Under the pieces are notes generated by a model, which made no database searches, was not told where the DNA came from, and saw nothing but the letters and a program-made list of their open reading frames with translations. DNA of 64,000 bases, from positions 57,431,159 to 57,495,158 of the forward strand of contig CM049313.1 in the NCBI GenBank assembly GCA_026874595.1. The letters run 5' to 3'. Source of the DNA: Sipunculus nudus (Eukaryota > Annelida > Sipuncula > Golfingiida > Sipunculidae). Of the stretch, positions 36,601 to 48,600 are shown one piece after another. The number at the start of each line of letters is the position of its first letter. Within the stretch, counting starts at the first letter, position 1. Both the position numbers and the translations under genes were made by a program.

Positions 36601-39600
36601 GAATGCTGTTGGGACGTAGCAGCAACCCTCATTTGCATGCTAAATAATACGTAGCAGGTACGTACCCACTACCCTTAGCTGGAACGTTGCTGCTACATCC
36701 CCACAGAGGGTTGTCACAGGCCCTGTTTTTCTGTATGGGACACCTAAGATGTGATCTATCATACCTTTGTCTCACAACTGGGTCTGCTGAAAGTAAGTGG
36801 CCAAAACATGCTCTAATATAAAACTAGCTACATATTTTTACATTCTTAGCTTTCAGTTCATTTGATTCAAACTTAAGGAGTATTCTTACAAGGGATAAAC
36901 TTCACACTGAAGTGTGTCATTAACTCATTTCACGGCAAAGACTGGAGTGGGGATTTTGGTCACCATTTACACATCTTTCCTGCTTTTTAATGATTTTATG
37001 CACTGTTATAATACAAATAATTCAATTTCATGCAGTGAGACTATTTTTATAAATGGACTACTACTCATCTGCAAAAAACTTATTGATTTATGAGAATTCT
37101 TGCTGAAAACTTCTGATCAATAAATGACATGCATATCCATGCTTGGCAATTGGGAAATCATAATAAATGACAGGTGTGCATGTTCTTGGCCATGAATTCA
37201 GAACATTTTAAATGTTTTTCTTTGTCTGAATGAATCACATGATAAAGGTGCTTGTACCTGTTCTCAAGTATAGACTCCTGCACTTGAACTTGTACTCAAG
37301 TAAGCCTAAAAAATTCAGCACTTGTACTTATCAAAAGTTGAAGTACATTTACTGATGTACAGACCCCCTGTAATAGACCAAAGCCTGGTCAGCTGAGTTA
37401 AAAAAAGATTAAAGTTGACTTACTGAGTGTGCTGATTGAGCGCCAAGTCACGGTGGTGGGCCAGTTGGCTGGTCTGAGGTGGGGCTGGTAAATTTTCTTT
37501 TTGTTTGGGTTGAAAAGTTGTCTTAGGCATTTCTGCATGCTGTCTGCACTAAGACCTGCAAAAAAAAATACACAATCAAATGATGAGAAAAGAAGTGGTT
37601 GTATAGCAAACTACAATAAACAAAAGACCAAGGGACCATGGTGCTCAGCTTTAAATTTGTCCAAGAGAAAACAAATTGCCCATGAATCACAGTACCCAGC
37701 TGAAATGTAGCAGAATGCAGGATACAGAAAAAGAAAATATACTCAGCTGTTGGGCTGCTGAAATCTGGCCAGTATTTATATTTAGCTCCATCTAGGGAGG
37801 TGGGGGGGGGGGGGTTGCATCTTTTTATAATGCTTTTGCAGACATTGGTTTGTTTGTTAGCAACATTACTCAAAATGTCATCAACAGATTTTGATGCATG
37901 ACATTTTCGGGATCTCTCAGCAATGATACCAGGAGCAGCTGATCGAATTGTGGAAGTGATCCAGGTTACTATCTGGATCCCGGAATTTTTTAAAAGCAAA
38001 ATGCCTCATTTCTGACAACGCCACATGCGGGTTGTGCCTTGGCAAAGATCTGTGCAAATTTCTAGTATCTGAATAATTTACTCAAAAAATTTTGTTTCAT
38101 TAAGAAAATCACCCCAGCTGAACATTCAGGAGTAAATATTTAATTCCAATATTTGAAGAATGACCCTTATTGCTATCTGTTGAGGTATCAAAAAAAAGTT
38201 TAAAAGAACACCGCAAATGTGCAAAGTTGTCTTATAGCTGTTGATATCTGACTTCATTAAATATGTGTGAATTTTGATGAAAATGTAATTCAGGTGTCAA
38301 AGTCTGTTGGTTATTATGTATTAAGGATTTTTGGTAAGTTACCACTGTGCCTCCAAAATACAGTGACCTCTGACCTCATTATATATGTGTGAATTTTGAT
38401 GAGAATATAATTCAGGTGAGAAACTCTATGGGTAAATATATATAATGAGTTTCATGAAAATCTGTGAATAGGATATTTGTTAAGTCATCAAGGTGCCTCA
38501 ATAGTGCAGTGACCACTGACCTCATTAAATATGCGTGGATTTCGAGGAAATCTAACCTAGGCAAGATATATTATTGATTGACTTTTCATGTAATCTATTG
38601 GTAAGTAGTTATGGAGAGTTTGATGAAAATCCATTGAAGCCCTGGTAGGTTTTTTTTGGCGACACATAAAGTTAATGGACAGACAGGAGGTAAACCATAA
38701 TACTCCTATCATAAGATGGGCGTATAAAAACAAACCTATTAGAATTCCACCCTGCTGGACACCATAAATTCACTTTTAAGCTTGCCAGGTGGTTTATCAA
38801 AACAGGGTCATTTGGAATAATAACTTTCAAAACAGTCAAAATAATTTCTGAAATTATATTTATTTTATATCCTATTGGTTTCATGTGAAAGACAATGCAA
38901 ATGGTTTTCAACTCTTCTGTAGCAGAGAATCCCAGCTACTGGGTATTCCTCAATTCATGTGCTAACTTAGGGACCTAAGCACTTGTGTAACATAAGACTG
39001 CATGTATAATCACATTTGAATAATTTCTTTAAATTTAAGTAATAATTATAAATAATATATATAGAGCTGAGGATCTACAACCTAAACATTTGTTAATTGA
39101 AAAACATTTATTGCATCATTACGTATCATAATTTCTTGTGTGTTATTATACAATATTTTTTCTAGGTTACGATTTGTGCCCTGGTAACAGATGTCCATAT
39201 TTTTGAAGGTCTCAAAAATAAAGAGAAAAATGGGTAAAATTAAAAAAAGATACAGTACTCCAATCAGTCTGCAGGATCTGATTAAACATTCATTAATGAA
39301 TGCGCATGCAAAGAATCATGGTGATCATTCTATAAGTTGTTCAGATACTGGAGCTTTTGTATCAAATTTATTATAATTCTGGATGATACTTGGGGCCCCA
39401 TTGATCAGAGGATATGGGCAAAAGACTTTTCCAAGGATATTTTTCATCCAGGTCCATTGATAACAATATGTGCCTGGTTAATGGACAGACGGACAGATAG
39501 ACAGACAGCTAGACAGAAGGACGGCAGGGACAAAAGACTGAAAACTATAGCTCAGATGATTCACCTGTTAGGTCTCTACAACAAAGCTATCAAGATGGTG

Positions 39601-42600
39601 TAAATATAACATACCAAAAACCCGACTAAGCAACCATTTTCTCCTCAGATTTGAGAGATATTTGCACAGATGGATGGATGAAAAGCAAGAACAACTGCAA
39701 ATGGTCTTAACAGTCTCAGACACAAGATGGAGGTATCCAAGATCTATGGACATGCACAATATCAGGCCATTATATATACAGCAAATCACCCCTTAGAAAA
39801 GGGCTTTAATTAAAACTTTGAAAATGGTGAGGTAGGTGGTGCAACCTGTGTAGTTCACAAGATAACTCTCCAAGATGTATGTACAAGCCAAATTTCAGGC
39901 CATAACATTAAACAACTCCTGAGATATGAGCAATGGTGGGACCAACAATGTAAAAGGAACTCATGAAACACTCCATGACCAATTTGCATGATGAACCATG
40001 GTTAACAATGCATTATTTATTTAAATAATAAAGATTCATCAAGTTTTTAATTATTCTGGGTGTATTTATTAGCCTTACAGCTTGGAGGATATGGGGAACA
40101 AATTTCTAATTCAAGGTTTCCATGGAGATTTTTCATGGACCTCCCTGGATGTCAAGTAAGAAGCTTCCAGGTCCAGCAGTTAAGATTTATGCCTGGTTAA
40201 TGCACAAACAGACAAATAGATGAACAGATAGACGGACAACAAAAGATCGCTAAAAACCAAAAATGTTTTCTGCTGTCATTTGTCTTGTATTTTTAGAGCC
40301 TTGTAGGGAACTCTTTTTGGATTTTCACAAGAGAGCCAGGGGTCTAATGTTCACTCTGTGAATTACTGTGCATGATGGCAGTCGATAAAAAAAGAAAAAA
40401 GTGAATGTGAAAATACCATTCATTCCTTTCCTAGTGGATCGACACTGTTCTATTGCCCAAGGTAGGGGGGCCACCTGTCTGGTTTACGAAAAAACTTTCT
40501 AAGATGGATGCACATGACGATTTCAAACCAATGTTCCCTAGATATTAGCAACTTTCACCCACAGCAAATGTACAGAAGGATGGCATGTGAAAAAGATTGC
40601 AGATGGCGCCACCAGTCTTGGAGGAATTCAAGATCTATGGATATGCACAATATCAGGTTAATACTGCAAATCACTCCTCAGTAAAATGGCATTAAGTTAT
40701 TCTACGAAAACAGGAAGCTAGGTGGCACCATCTGTCTGGTGTACGAGAAAACTTTTGAGGATGGAAGGACATGCCAAATTTCGGACCAATTCCTTCAACC
40801 ACTTCTGAGATATGAGTATACACCCAAAGAAAATGTACCAATGGACGCCATGGAAAAATGATTGCAGATGGCGCCACCAGTCTTGAGTACATGATAGAGG
40901 AGTCCAAGATCTATAAATATGCACAATTTTAGCTCAATACACTAAACCACTTCTGAGATAAGGGCTGTTATCTAAAAGATTCCCAGGTTTCTACTACACA
41001 GAAAGGATTGCTTCATTGTTACACACAATAACATAGGTGTTGGAACAAGTATGCCGGGTTATGGAAAAGATCAGTCCAAGGGTCGCAAAGGAGACTGTTT
41101 TTGCGGATTATAATAAATAAATACTTAAAGACATATCTTGGAAAAAGCAGAAAAGACCATTACAGCCTGTCGGTGGCACCCCATGCAGATCAAAATCATT
41201 TAGCAGTTACATGCTCAATATTCCTATGAAATTCAATATTCCTGTGAAATTTGATACTGAAGGCTGCAGCAGTTCCTAAGATATTTGGTAAAAGACAATA
41301 CATGTATGGAAACACATCAAGTTGTCAAATTTTGTGATCGACACATTTTGAAGTTCCGTAGAGATGCCATCTTGAAATGACATGACTGAATTTATACTCA
41401 AATTTTTCCCCTTCCTCTAAGGAACTTTTGCCTATGATATGAAGGCGAAAATATTTATACTTTATGACTTATCATGGAAGAAGTGAAAAAGTTCATTTTG
41501 GCCCGCAGAAACTAGGTCAACATAGGTAGCATCCCCAGAAGCTTATTTTTGCTTATTCATCCCATGATCAGTAATTCTGAAGGCAGTTTCATGAAGGCAG
41601 CTGCTGTGGCTGTTGAGATATTTGGTAACATATGGTGGCCAGTGGACAGTTGACAGTGGATGGCATACGCTGCGCCATGGCATACGTTCACAGAGAGAAC
41701 TAAAAAAAAATTAAACAAGGGACCCATGGGTCATGGCGCTCAGCTGATCATGATTGGACTATAAATGTATCACCATTGTGATACTATATTGAGTCGATAA
41801 AGCTTATGAATATCAAGGTCATTTTGGGTTTTTATAAAGGAATATAATGTAATATGTGAGTAAATGATATATGAAATAACATGACTGATGGATAAATATG
41901 GAGTAAAATATTGTGGTTTATTTTTTATTAATTTGGGAGGGGTTGAAAAAAGCAATTTATTTGAGCAAATATAAATGCAATGACTGCATACTAAGCAGTG
42001 GTATAATGATGCTATTTGTTAAAGGATCTTCAGTGTATGGAAAACTGCAAGATTTCAATTTGACAGATATGATGTTATGATTAACTATGCTGATGAGGGG
42101 ATTTATGAATTTGTGACTGTATGACACAATATCTCTTTAGTCTTGACAAGGTACATTATTGTGATGCCCACTTATTGAAGGATCTATAGTTATGGAAAAC
42201 TGCAAGAGTTCAATTTGACAGATACAAGGTTGTGATTAACTATGCTGATGAGGGGATTTATGAATTTGTGACTGTATGACATGATACCTCTTCGGTCTTG
42301 ACAAGGTACATTATTTTGATCCCCACTATGTCTACATATTACACAATATTAACATAATTTCTGGCATGTACATATGTACCTATGAACAAACAGTCAACAG
42401 TACTGAAACACCTGGAAGGTTATAATATTAAAAATATGATGAAATGTAGATAAAGTTTGAAAGGAAGAGGTAATCTAGGCCATGGTTGGTTGATATGAAT
42501 GAAAAAATTGTTGCAAATAATATTTTGAGATCTGACCATGCGTTTCCATTGGTTACCTTTTTGATAAGCTGTTGCCAGTTCAACAGTTTACACATTTGAC

Positions 42601-45600
42601 TAATGAGATCCAATTTATTTAGTAAACCTTTTTTTTTATCAAACTTATGATATGTATACAGTTGCCAAAACATCCTCACTCCACAGCTAGGTGCAATGAC
42701 TTGATTGGGGGGGGGGGGGGGATGTTATGATCAGAGTTACAATGCCTCTGTCTCTCTGTAGATGTTTTCTTTAATTATTAAATTTTATGCTATAGCCATA
42801 GAACTATTGTTCACAGTGCCAAGGGGCAAGGACTCAGTGGGATGAAGAAGGGGATGGTGAGAGTTACAACACCCTTGCATATACATACAGAATAAGAAAT
42901 TTAATTCAACAGTGCTTAAAAGAAAAAAAGTTTTTTTCATGATCATTTAATGTATAAAACAGGCAGAAAAATGGAGAAACAAAGCAAATCATTTTTTCCC
43001 CATTCTACTGAGCCGGGAAAAATTAACAATATTTGCATTAATTCCTTTTTTTCATTACATAATTTTTTTCCAGGTTTACAAATGTTACTATAAATTTACA
43101 GTATAACATATAATTGTGATTGTGAATATTTCAGTTGATTCACATTTCTAAATTGAATCAACATTTATAGCTAATGTATCTAGTTTATAGTACCTGTCAA
43201 CAGAATGGGATGGAGAGAGGAAGGGAGGCAATTAGGGTGAAAGAGAGAGAGAGAAAGAGAAAGAAAGATGGAGAGAGAAAGAGAAAAAGCAGTGAGAGAG
43301 AGCTAGACTGTCATGGAGAGGGAGAGAGGGAGAAAGAGAGAGAGAAAGAGAGAGCTAGACTGTCAGAGAGAGAGAGAAAGAGAAAGAAAGAGAGGCTCTG
43401 GTAATTATACTGCCTGACCCAGCCTGACCCAGATACTCACAGAGGCAGTAGGTCAGACCTGAAGGTGTCATGTAACAGCCCAGTATACAGAATTTGTACT
43501 GACCTGATGTAAACAATCAAGACATGGTGCTTGAAAACTTGAATGAAATCTACAGTTTTTGATCAATTGGTTTCAAATTTCAGATTTTAACATATGAAAT
43601 GCTTATGTGTACATCCTGTGAAAATAAAATCCACAGCACTAACAGGAAAAATTTGAATATTTATATTTTTTAAATGGCATTAACTATGAAACTAATATTT
43701 GTTATAAAAAGTGTCTAAGGATCAAAACACTCAATATATTATATCAGGAGCAAACTGGACTTGGGAATGTTTAATTTCATTAAGTAAAATAAAGGATCAG
43801 TAATTTAAATTTTGATTATTTAGCCAGTATCATGTAAGAACTGATACAACCAGGGATTATTAGTCAAACATATTAAAAACTTTAATGAGCACTTGTCTGA
43901 GTAATATTTTAAATTTTTGACATATTTATTTATTTTTTAATTTATTAATAAATATAACCAACAAGTTAAATACCTGGAAAAGACCTGGAAATTTAGATTA
44001 ATTTAATATATTCAACTACATACTTGTCTATCATTATCTTGCTTCATATAATCCCTTATAGTAAACAACAATTTTATTTAATTATTTATTTTTCATTTTT
44101 ATGGTTGAACTGAAAAATACCCAATGGTGACTGCATGGTGTCATTTGAAATACAATTTTGGCCATCCATGGAAGATCCATAAATGATCAGTAATTGCAAG
44201 GTAATTCCCTGTAACTCATTAACTATAACATTCCTTTTCAATTTTTTTTAAGTTCTTATGATAAACCAATAATTAAAATAAAAGTTTATTGTTATGTTTA
44301 TGGCCAAAACAAATACTAGAGGAGGGGGGTTGGACAGTTAGATCCAGCTGAAGCCACCAAGGAGCTGGCTGGCTGCACAGTGCCTTGCTTCAAGCATGCA
44401 TAATTGGCCTGAAAGGTCAATGCGGGGACATACAGAGGGGCTTCAGTACAGCCTAGTGTGATATGGTCCCAAAAAAACTTTCATAAAAGCTAGTTTTTGA
44501 TCAATTCCTTTTATAACTTCAGAATTTAGAAGCTCAAATCCTTATGTGTGCAAGATATGAAAATTAAATCAACAGTGCTTACTGGTACATGGAAAAAACA
44601 TGCCATGGCCAAAGTTGGGCAAAATTTAAGGTACTGATTTTATATTTATGCTAATAACTTATAAAATTTGAAAAATTCAGAACCAATTTTGGGAATACAA
44701 TTGAATCTTGATTAAATAATGTTATATCCCTGGCAAAACATTTCTACGTTCAGCAATTCTCATGATAAGGGAGTAAATATATTTCTGATTTTTTACAAAG
44801 TGCATTATGTTTGGGCTCATAACTTAAAACAATTACGCAATACTGACATCATTTCTAGCCATGTACATATACAGTGTATAGAAGAACATGTATATTATAT
44901 GTGGTCAAAGTCAGATCAGTGGTTTTGATATTAGGTGGTCCTGAAGTGTAACAAAGGGTTTTTAATTGTAAATTGAAGTTTTTTCTTAATATCTAGAAGG
45001 AATACAGTCCTAGTGACCAAACCTTTTGGTATGCATGGTAGGGGATTTGGGTGACATCTAACAGTATGCCAAATTTTTGGAGCTGAGAGCTGGCCTAGGA
45101 AGCTTGAGAGCTGAGCTCTAGCAAACTGCAGAAAATCTAATACTTTTATCACCGTCCAGTTGTTTACGTGCTTTTGTTCACAGGTTGCTGATTTCTCAGA
45201 TAGAAGAATTCTTTAGTCCAGATGTAATTTACTTTCAAGTTTATTCAATCAAAGTTAACAATAACAAATGTCCAATATATATATTCTGCTAGTTTCCCTA
45301 TTTTCCACTTAACTGATTCTGTTCTCTCTGTCTCTGTCTCTCTCTCTCTGTGTATTAACTCCTGTTCTTATTCCTGTCTCTTCTCTCTTTCCTAGTTCTC
45401 TAACTCTTTGACTCCCCTCTCTTTAGCTCTGACCTTAACTCCCTGGTTCAGTAGCCAGTATCTCTATTTAAACATTTTACCCAAAATAATAATTGCAATT
45501 AAGGAATTTCTTACAGCATTAATACAAGACATATTGTGTAATACATTCAACACCTTTCTTGCCCTCCTGTGAACACCTAAGTCTAAACTGTTAATTAATT

Positions 45601-48600
45601 ACTTTATCTGTGCCTGTCACTTTAAGAGTAAACCCAGTCAAATGTATGAACATGCTTATTAATGAATTCTCTGTGAACACTAATCAAAGGGCTGGCAGTT
45701 AAATGATAAACTGAAATGTAATTAGAGAGTTACCCTGCACAGAAGTCTACTAAATACCTGTTTCATTCCATAGGACTGATCACCTTATAATATCTAATGA
45801 AAATTGGTAAAATATAATGATTTGAATTATCATAAAATTATCACACTGGTGATAGTTGCCCTTCCATCAAGAAATTGACTCTCCTGAGTCGAAACAAACA
45901 AACAAAAATAAACAATATTGTTAGAATTACACAATATAAATTACCTTAGCTGTCATTAATTTAAACTTACATCACATGGAAACACTTGAATTTGATATAA
46001 TAGGATTAATGTAAAAACAAGTATAATCATCCTCATCAACATAGTAAATATGCTACATACAATCAAAGTGAATATTCTGACATAGTAAAATGAACAAAAA
46101 CTAAAATAACAAAGTATGAGAACATGCCATTGCCCCTTTCATTTGTTAAGTGATGCATACATTTGGCTCGTGAGATGAAGTGCATAATTGACATGATTCT
46201 AATTTTGTGAAACTATGGACCTGCCAGAGATTTTGCCTTTTATCTAATAATTTAGTCCTAACTGTTGGATCCTTAATTTTGATAAAAAAAATGACATATG
46301 AATATAGATAAAAGACAAATTCAAGGCAGTAATCACTTGAATGAAATGAAATAAGTGAGCTAAATAATATGCATCCAGAATTTGTGAAAGTACAAGCTGA
46401 AACAAAGTAGTAGCACCAAGTGCAATTAAATTAAGCAAATATACGTTAATTTTCTACTCAGACAAGTCTTCATCATTGTGTTAATTAGTTTTATACTTCA
46501 TTACTACCAATAACCATGTAAACCTATCCATTTTCTTTTCTCAATTTTGTGCCAAAAGGCATAAGTCTTTACAAGTCAGTATATACATTTTCTATACATG
46601 TATATTGTAATAAACACACTGGACTATTATTGCAAAAATAAGACATGATATATACTATGGTATATATTTTAAATAGATGGTATATACTATTGCCTATTAT
46701 ACTAGGGATTTACTCTCCGTCATCACTGTTTACAATATACATGCAAAAGGTACATTCATTTGTTTCTGCTTTACAGATATTACAAAAATTGTTTCTTATG
46801 GATCTACCGCACATTTCACAATGTTGGACCCTATTTTTACACTTTTCCATTTTACACTTTCTTTGCCTATTAAAATTCTGTCTTTGAAAGTGACCTCTTC
46901 CTCCCTGAACAGATATATTATTGACCTGAGGTGCTAGTAGCTGATCTAACTGTCTTATGGTTTTAATATGGGATTTCAATTTTTTGGTAAGTTCATTTAT
47001 CAACCCTTCTTGAATGTCAGCATTTCTTTCTAATTGATTGTTGTAGTGTTTTGATCTGTCCAATTCTCTTTCCAAAACAACCAATCTATCATTTAGTTTC
47101 TCTGTTTCCTGGACTAACTCTTTATTTTCTAATTCAAGTGACTGAATTTTGACCTGTTCATCTTCCACAGATACAGTATTTACTGAAACTGATGAAACTT
47201 TCTTAACTCTTTTCTTCAGCTTGATGCGCAAAGCATCATTCTCAAAATTAACTACAGTTTTCAAATTTAAAGTTTGATAAAGTTCCTTGTTTGAAATATC
47301 CATGAAGGGTAGTTGACTGGGAGCTGCAAAACTTCTTCCATAATGAACGTCTCCAGGTCCACATTTTGTTATATCATCATCTTCTCTTGCACTTTGCTGT
47401 TGTGTAAAACAGCAGCGGGCGAAGTGGTTCAGTTGATGGCATTTGTGGCATCTTTTTCCTTTAGCTGGACAGTGACATTGATGGGCTCTGCTGTATGTAA
47501 ATCCACACTTGTAGCAGAGCCCTCTTTTTTGGAACCAAATCATACAAAGGAGTGGCATCTTTTAGCTGGGGAATTAGTCCAAATTTGATCTGGGGGAATT
47601 AGTCAAATTAATGTTAACTTGGCGTTGTGTGAGATGTACCGAATAGTAGTTGGATCGCAAGCCGGATTCTCCCCAACTATCACCGTCCAGTTGTTTACGT
47701 GCTTTTGTTCACAGGTTGCTGATTTCTCAGATAGAAGAATTCTTTAGTCCAGATGTAATTTACTTTCAAGTTTATTCAATCAAAGTTAACAATAACAAAT
47801 GTCCAATATATATATTCTGCTAGTTTCCCTATTTTCCACTTGACTGATTCTGTTCTCTCTGTCTCTGTCTCTCTCTCTCTGTGTATTAACTCCTGTTCTT
47901 ATTCCTGTCTCTTCTCTCTTTCCTAGTTCTCTAACTCTTTGACTCCCCTCTCTTTAGCTCTGACCTTAACTCCCTGGTTCAGTAGCCAGTATCTCTATTT
48001 AAACATTTTACCCAAAATAATAATTGCAATTAAGGAATTTCTTACAGCATTAATACAAGACATATTGTGTAATACATTCAACACCTTTCTTGCCCTCCTG
48101 TGAACACCTAAGTCTAAACTGTTAATTAATTACTTTATCTGTGCCTGTCACTTTAAGAGTAAACCCAGTCAAATGTATGAACATGCTTATTAATGAATTC
48201 TCTGTGAACACTAATCAAAGGGCTGGCAGTTAAATGATAAACTGAAATGTAATTAGAGAGTTACCCTGCACAGAAGTCTACTAAATACCTGTTTCATTCC
48301 ATAGGACTGATCACCTTATAATATCTAATGAAAATTGGTAAAATATAATGATTTGAATTATCATAAAATTATCACACTGGTGATACTTTATTACTTGAAT
48401 AAAACCTACAGTTTTTGATCAACTGGTTTCTAATTTCAGATGTTAATAGATGAAATGCTGATAAAAACAAGTGACCCATTGGTCATGACGCTCAGCTGAC
48501 TGGGAAGAGATTTGCAAAAGGAAATTTTATGATCTGAATGGTAGTATATAATCATTGAACTGAAGCATCAAATAGATTAACCAACAGGCTGAGATTGTGT

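Larger units (their letters stand above)
23010..36739. mobile_element. 13.7-kb two-gene DNA transposon, TNP2/EnSpm (CACTA-like) type, apparently intact
   Basis: The left end reads CCCATACA, an A run, then GG. The right end, reversed, reads CCCATACAGAAAAACAGG, giving an imperfect ~18-bp terminal inverted repeat. AC flanks both ends and may be a 2-bp target duplication (CAC/CAC if one extra base is allowed at the right end). Inside each end is an array of short repeats built on GTTGCTGCTACC/GTTGCWGCAAC (23030-23345 and 36215-36545), a hallmark of CACTA-type subterminal regions. Between them are two divergent genes: an uninterrupted 971-aa transposase (28360-25445, minus) and a nine-exon accessory gene (29297-35842, plus). 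The termini do not read CACTA/CACTG, so exact superfamily placement is uncertain. The element lies in intron 3 of the 429-aa host gene. Confidence 0.8.
45147..48384 (-). mobile_element. Non-autonomous LTR retrotransposon, 3.24 kb
   Basis: Two 707-bp direct repeats (45147-45853 and 47678-48384) flank an 1,824-bp interior. ACTTT occurs immediately outside both ends (45142-45146, 48385-48389), a 5-bp target duplication. The LTRs differ at one position seen (45311 A, 47842 G), so insertion was recent. The only gene is a Gag-like protein on the minus strand, which sets the element's orientation. A candidate primer-binding site starting TGGGGAGAATCCGGCT lies just inside the 5' LTR (47675 downward). 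A weak purine stretch GGAAGGG precedes the 3' LTR. No protease, reverse transcriptase, RNase H or integrase is present, so it would depend on another element's enzymes. Confidence 0.88.

Noticed and set aside
36118-36654. Several overlapping open frames on both strands
   Set aside because: They are the right subterminal repeat array read in different frames, giving repetitive peptides only.
43174-43404. Lys/Arg/Glu-rich open frame
   Set aside because: A (GA)n purine tract read through. No splice or homology support.
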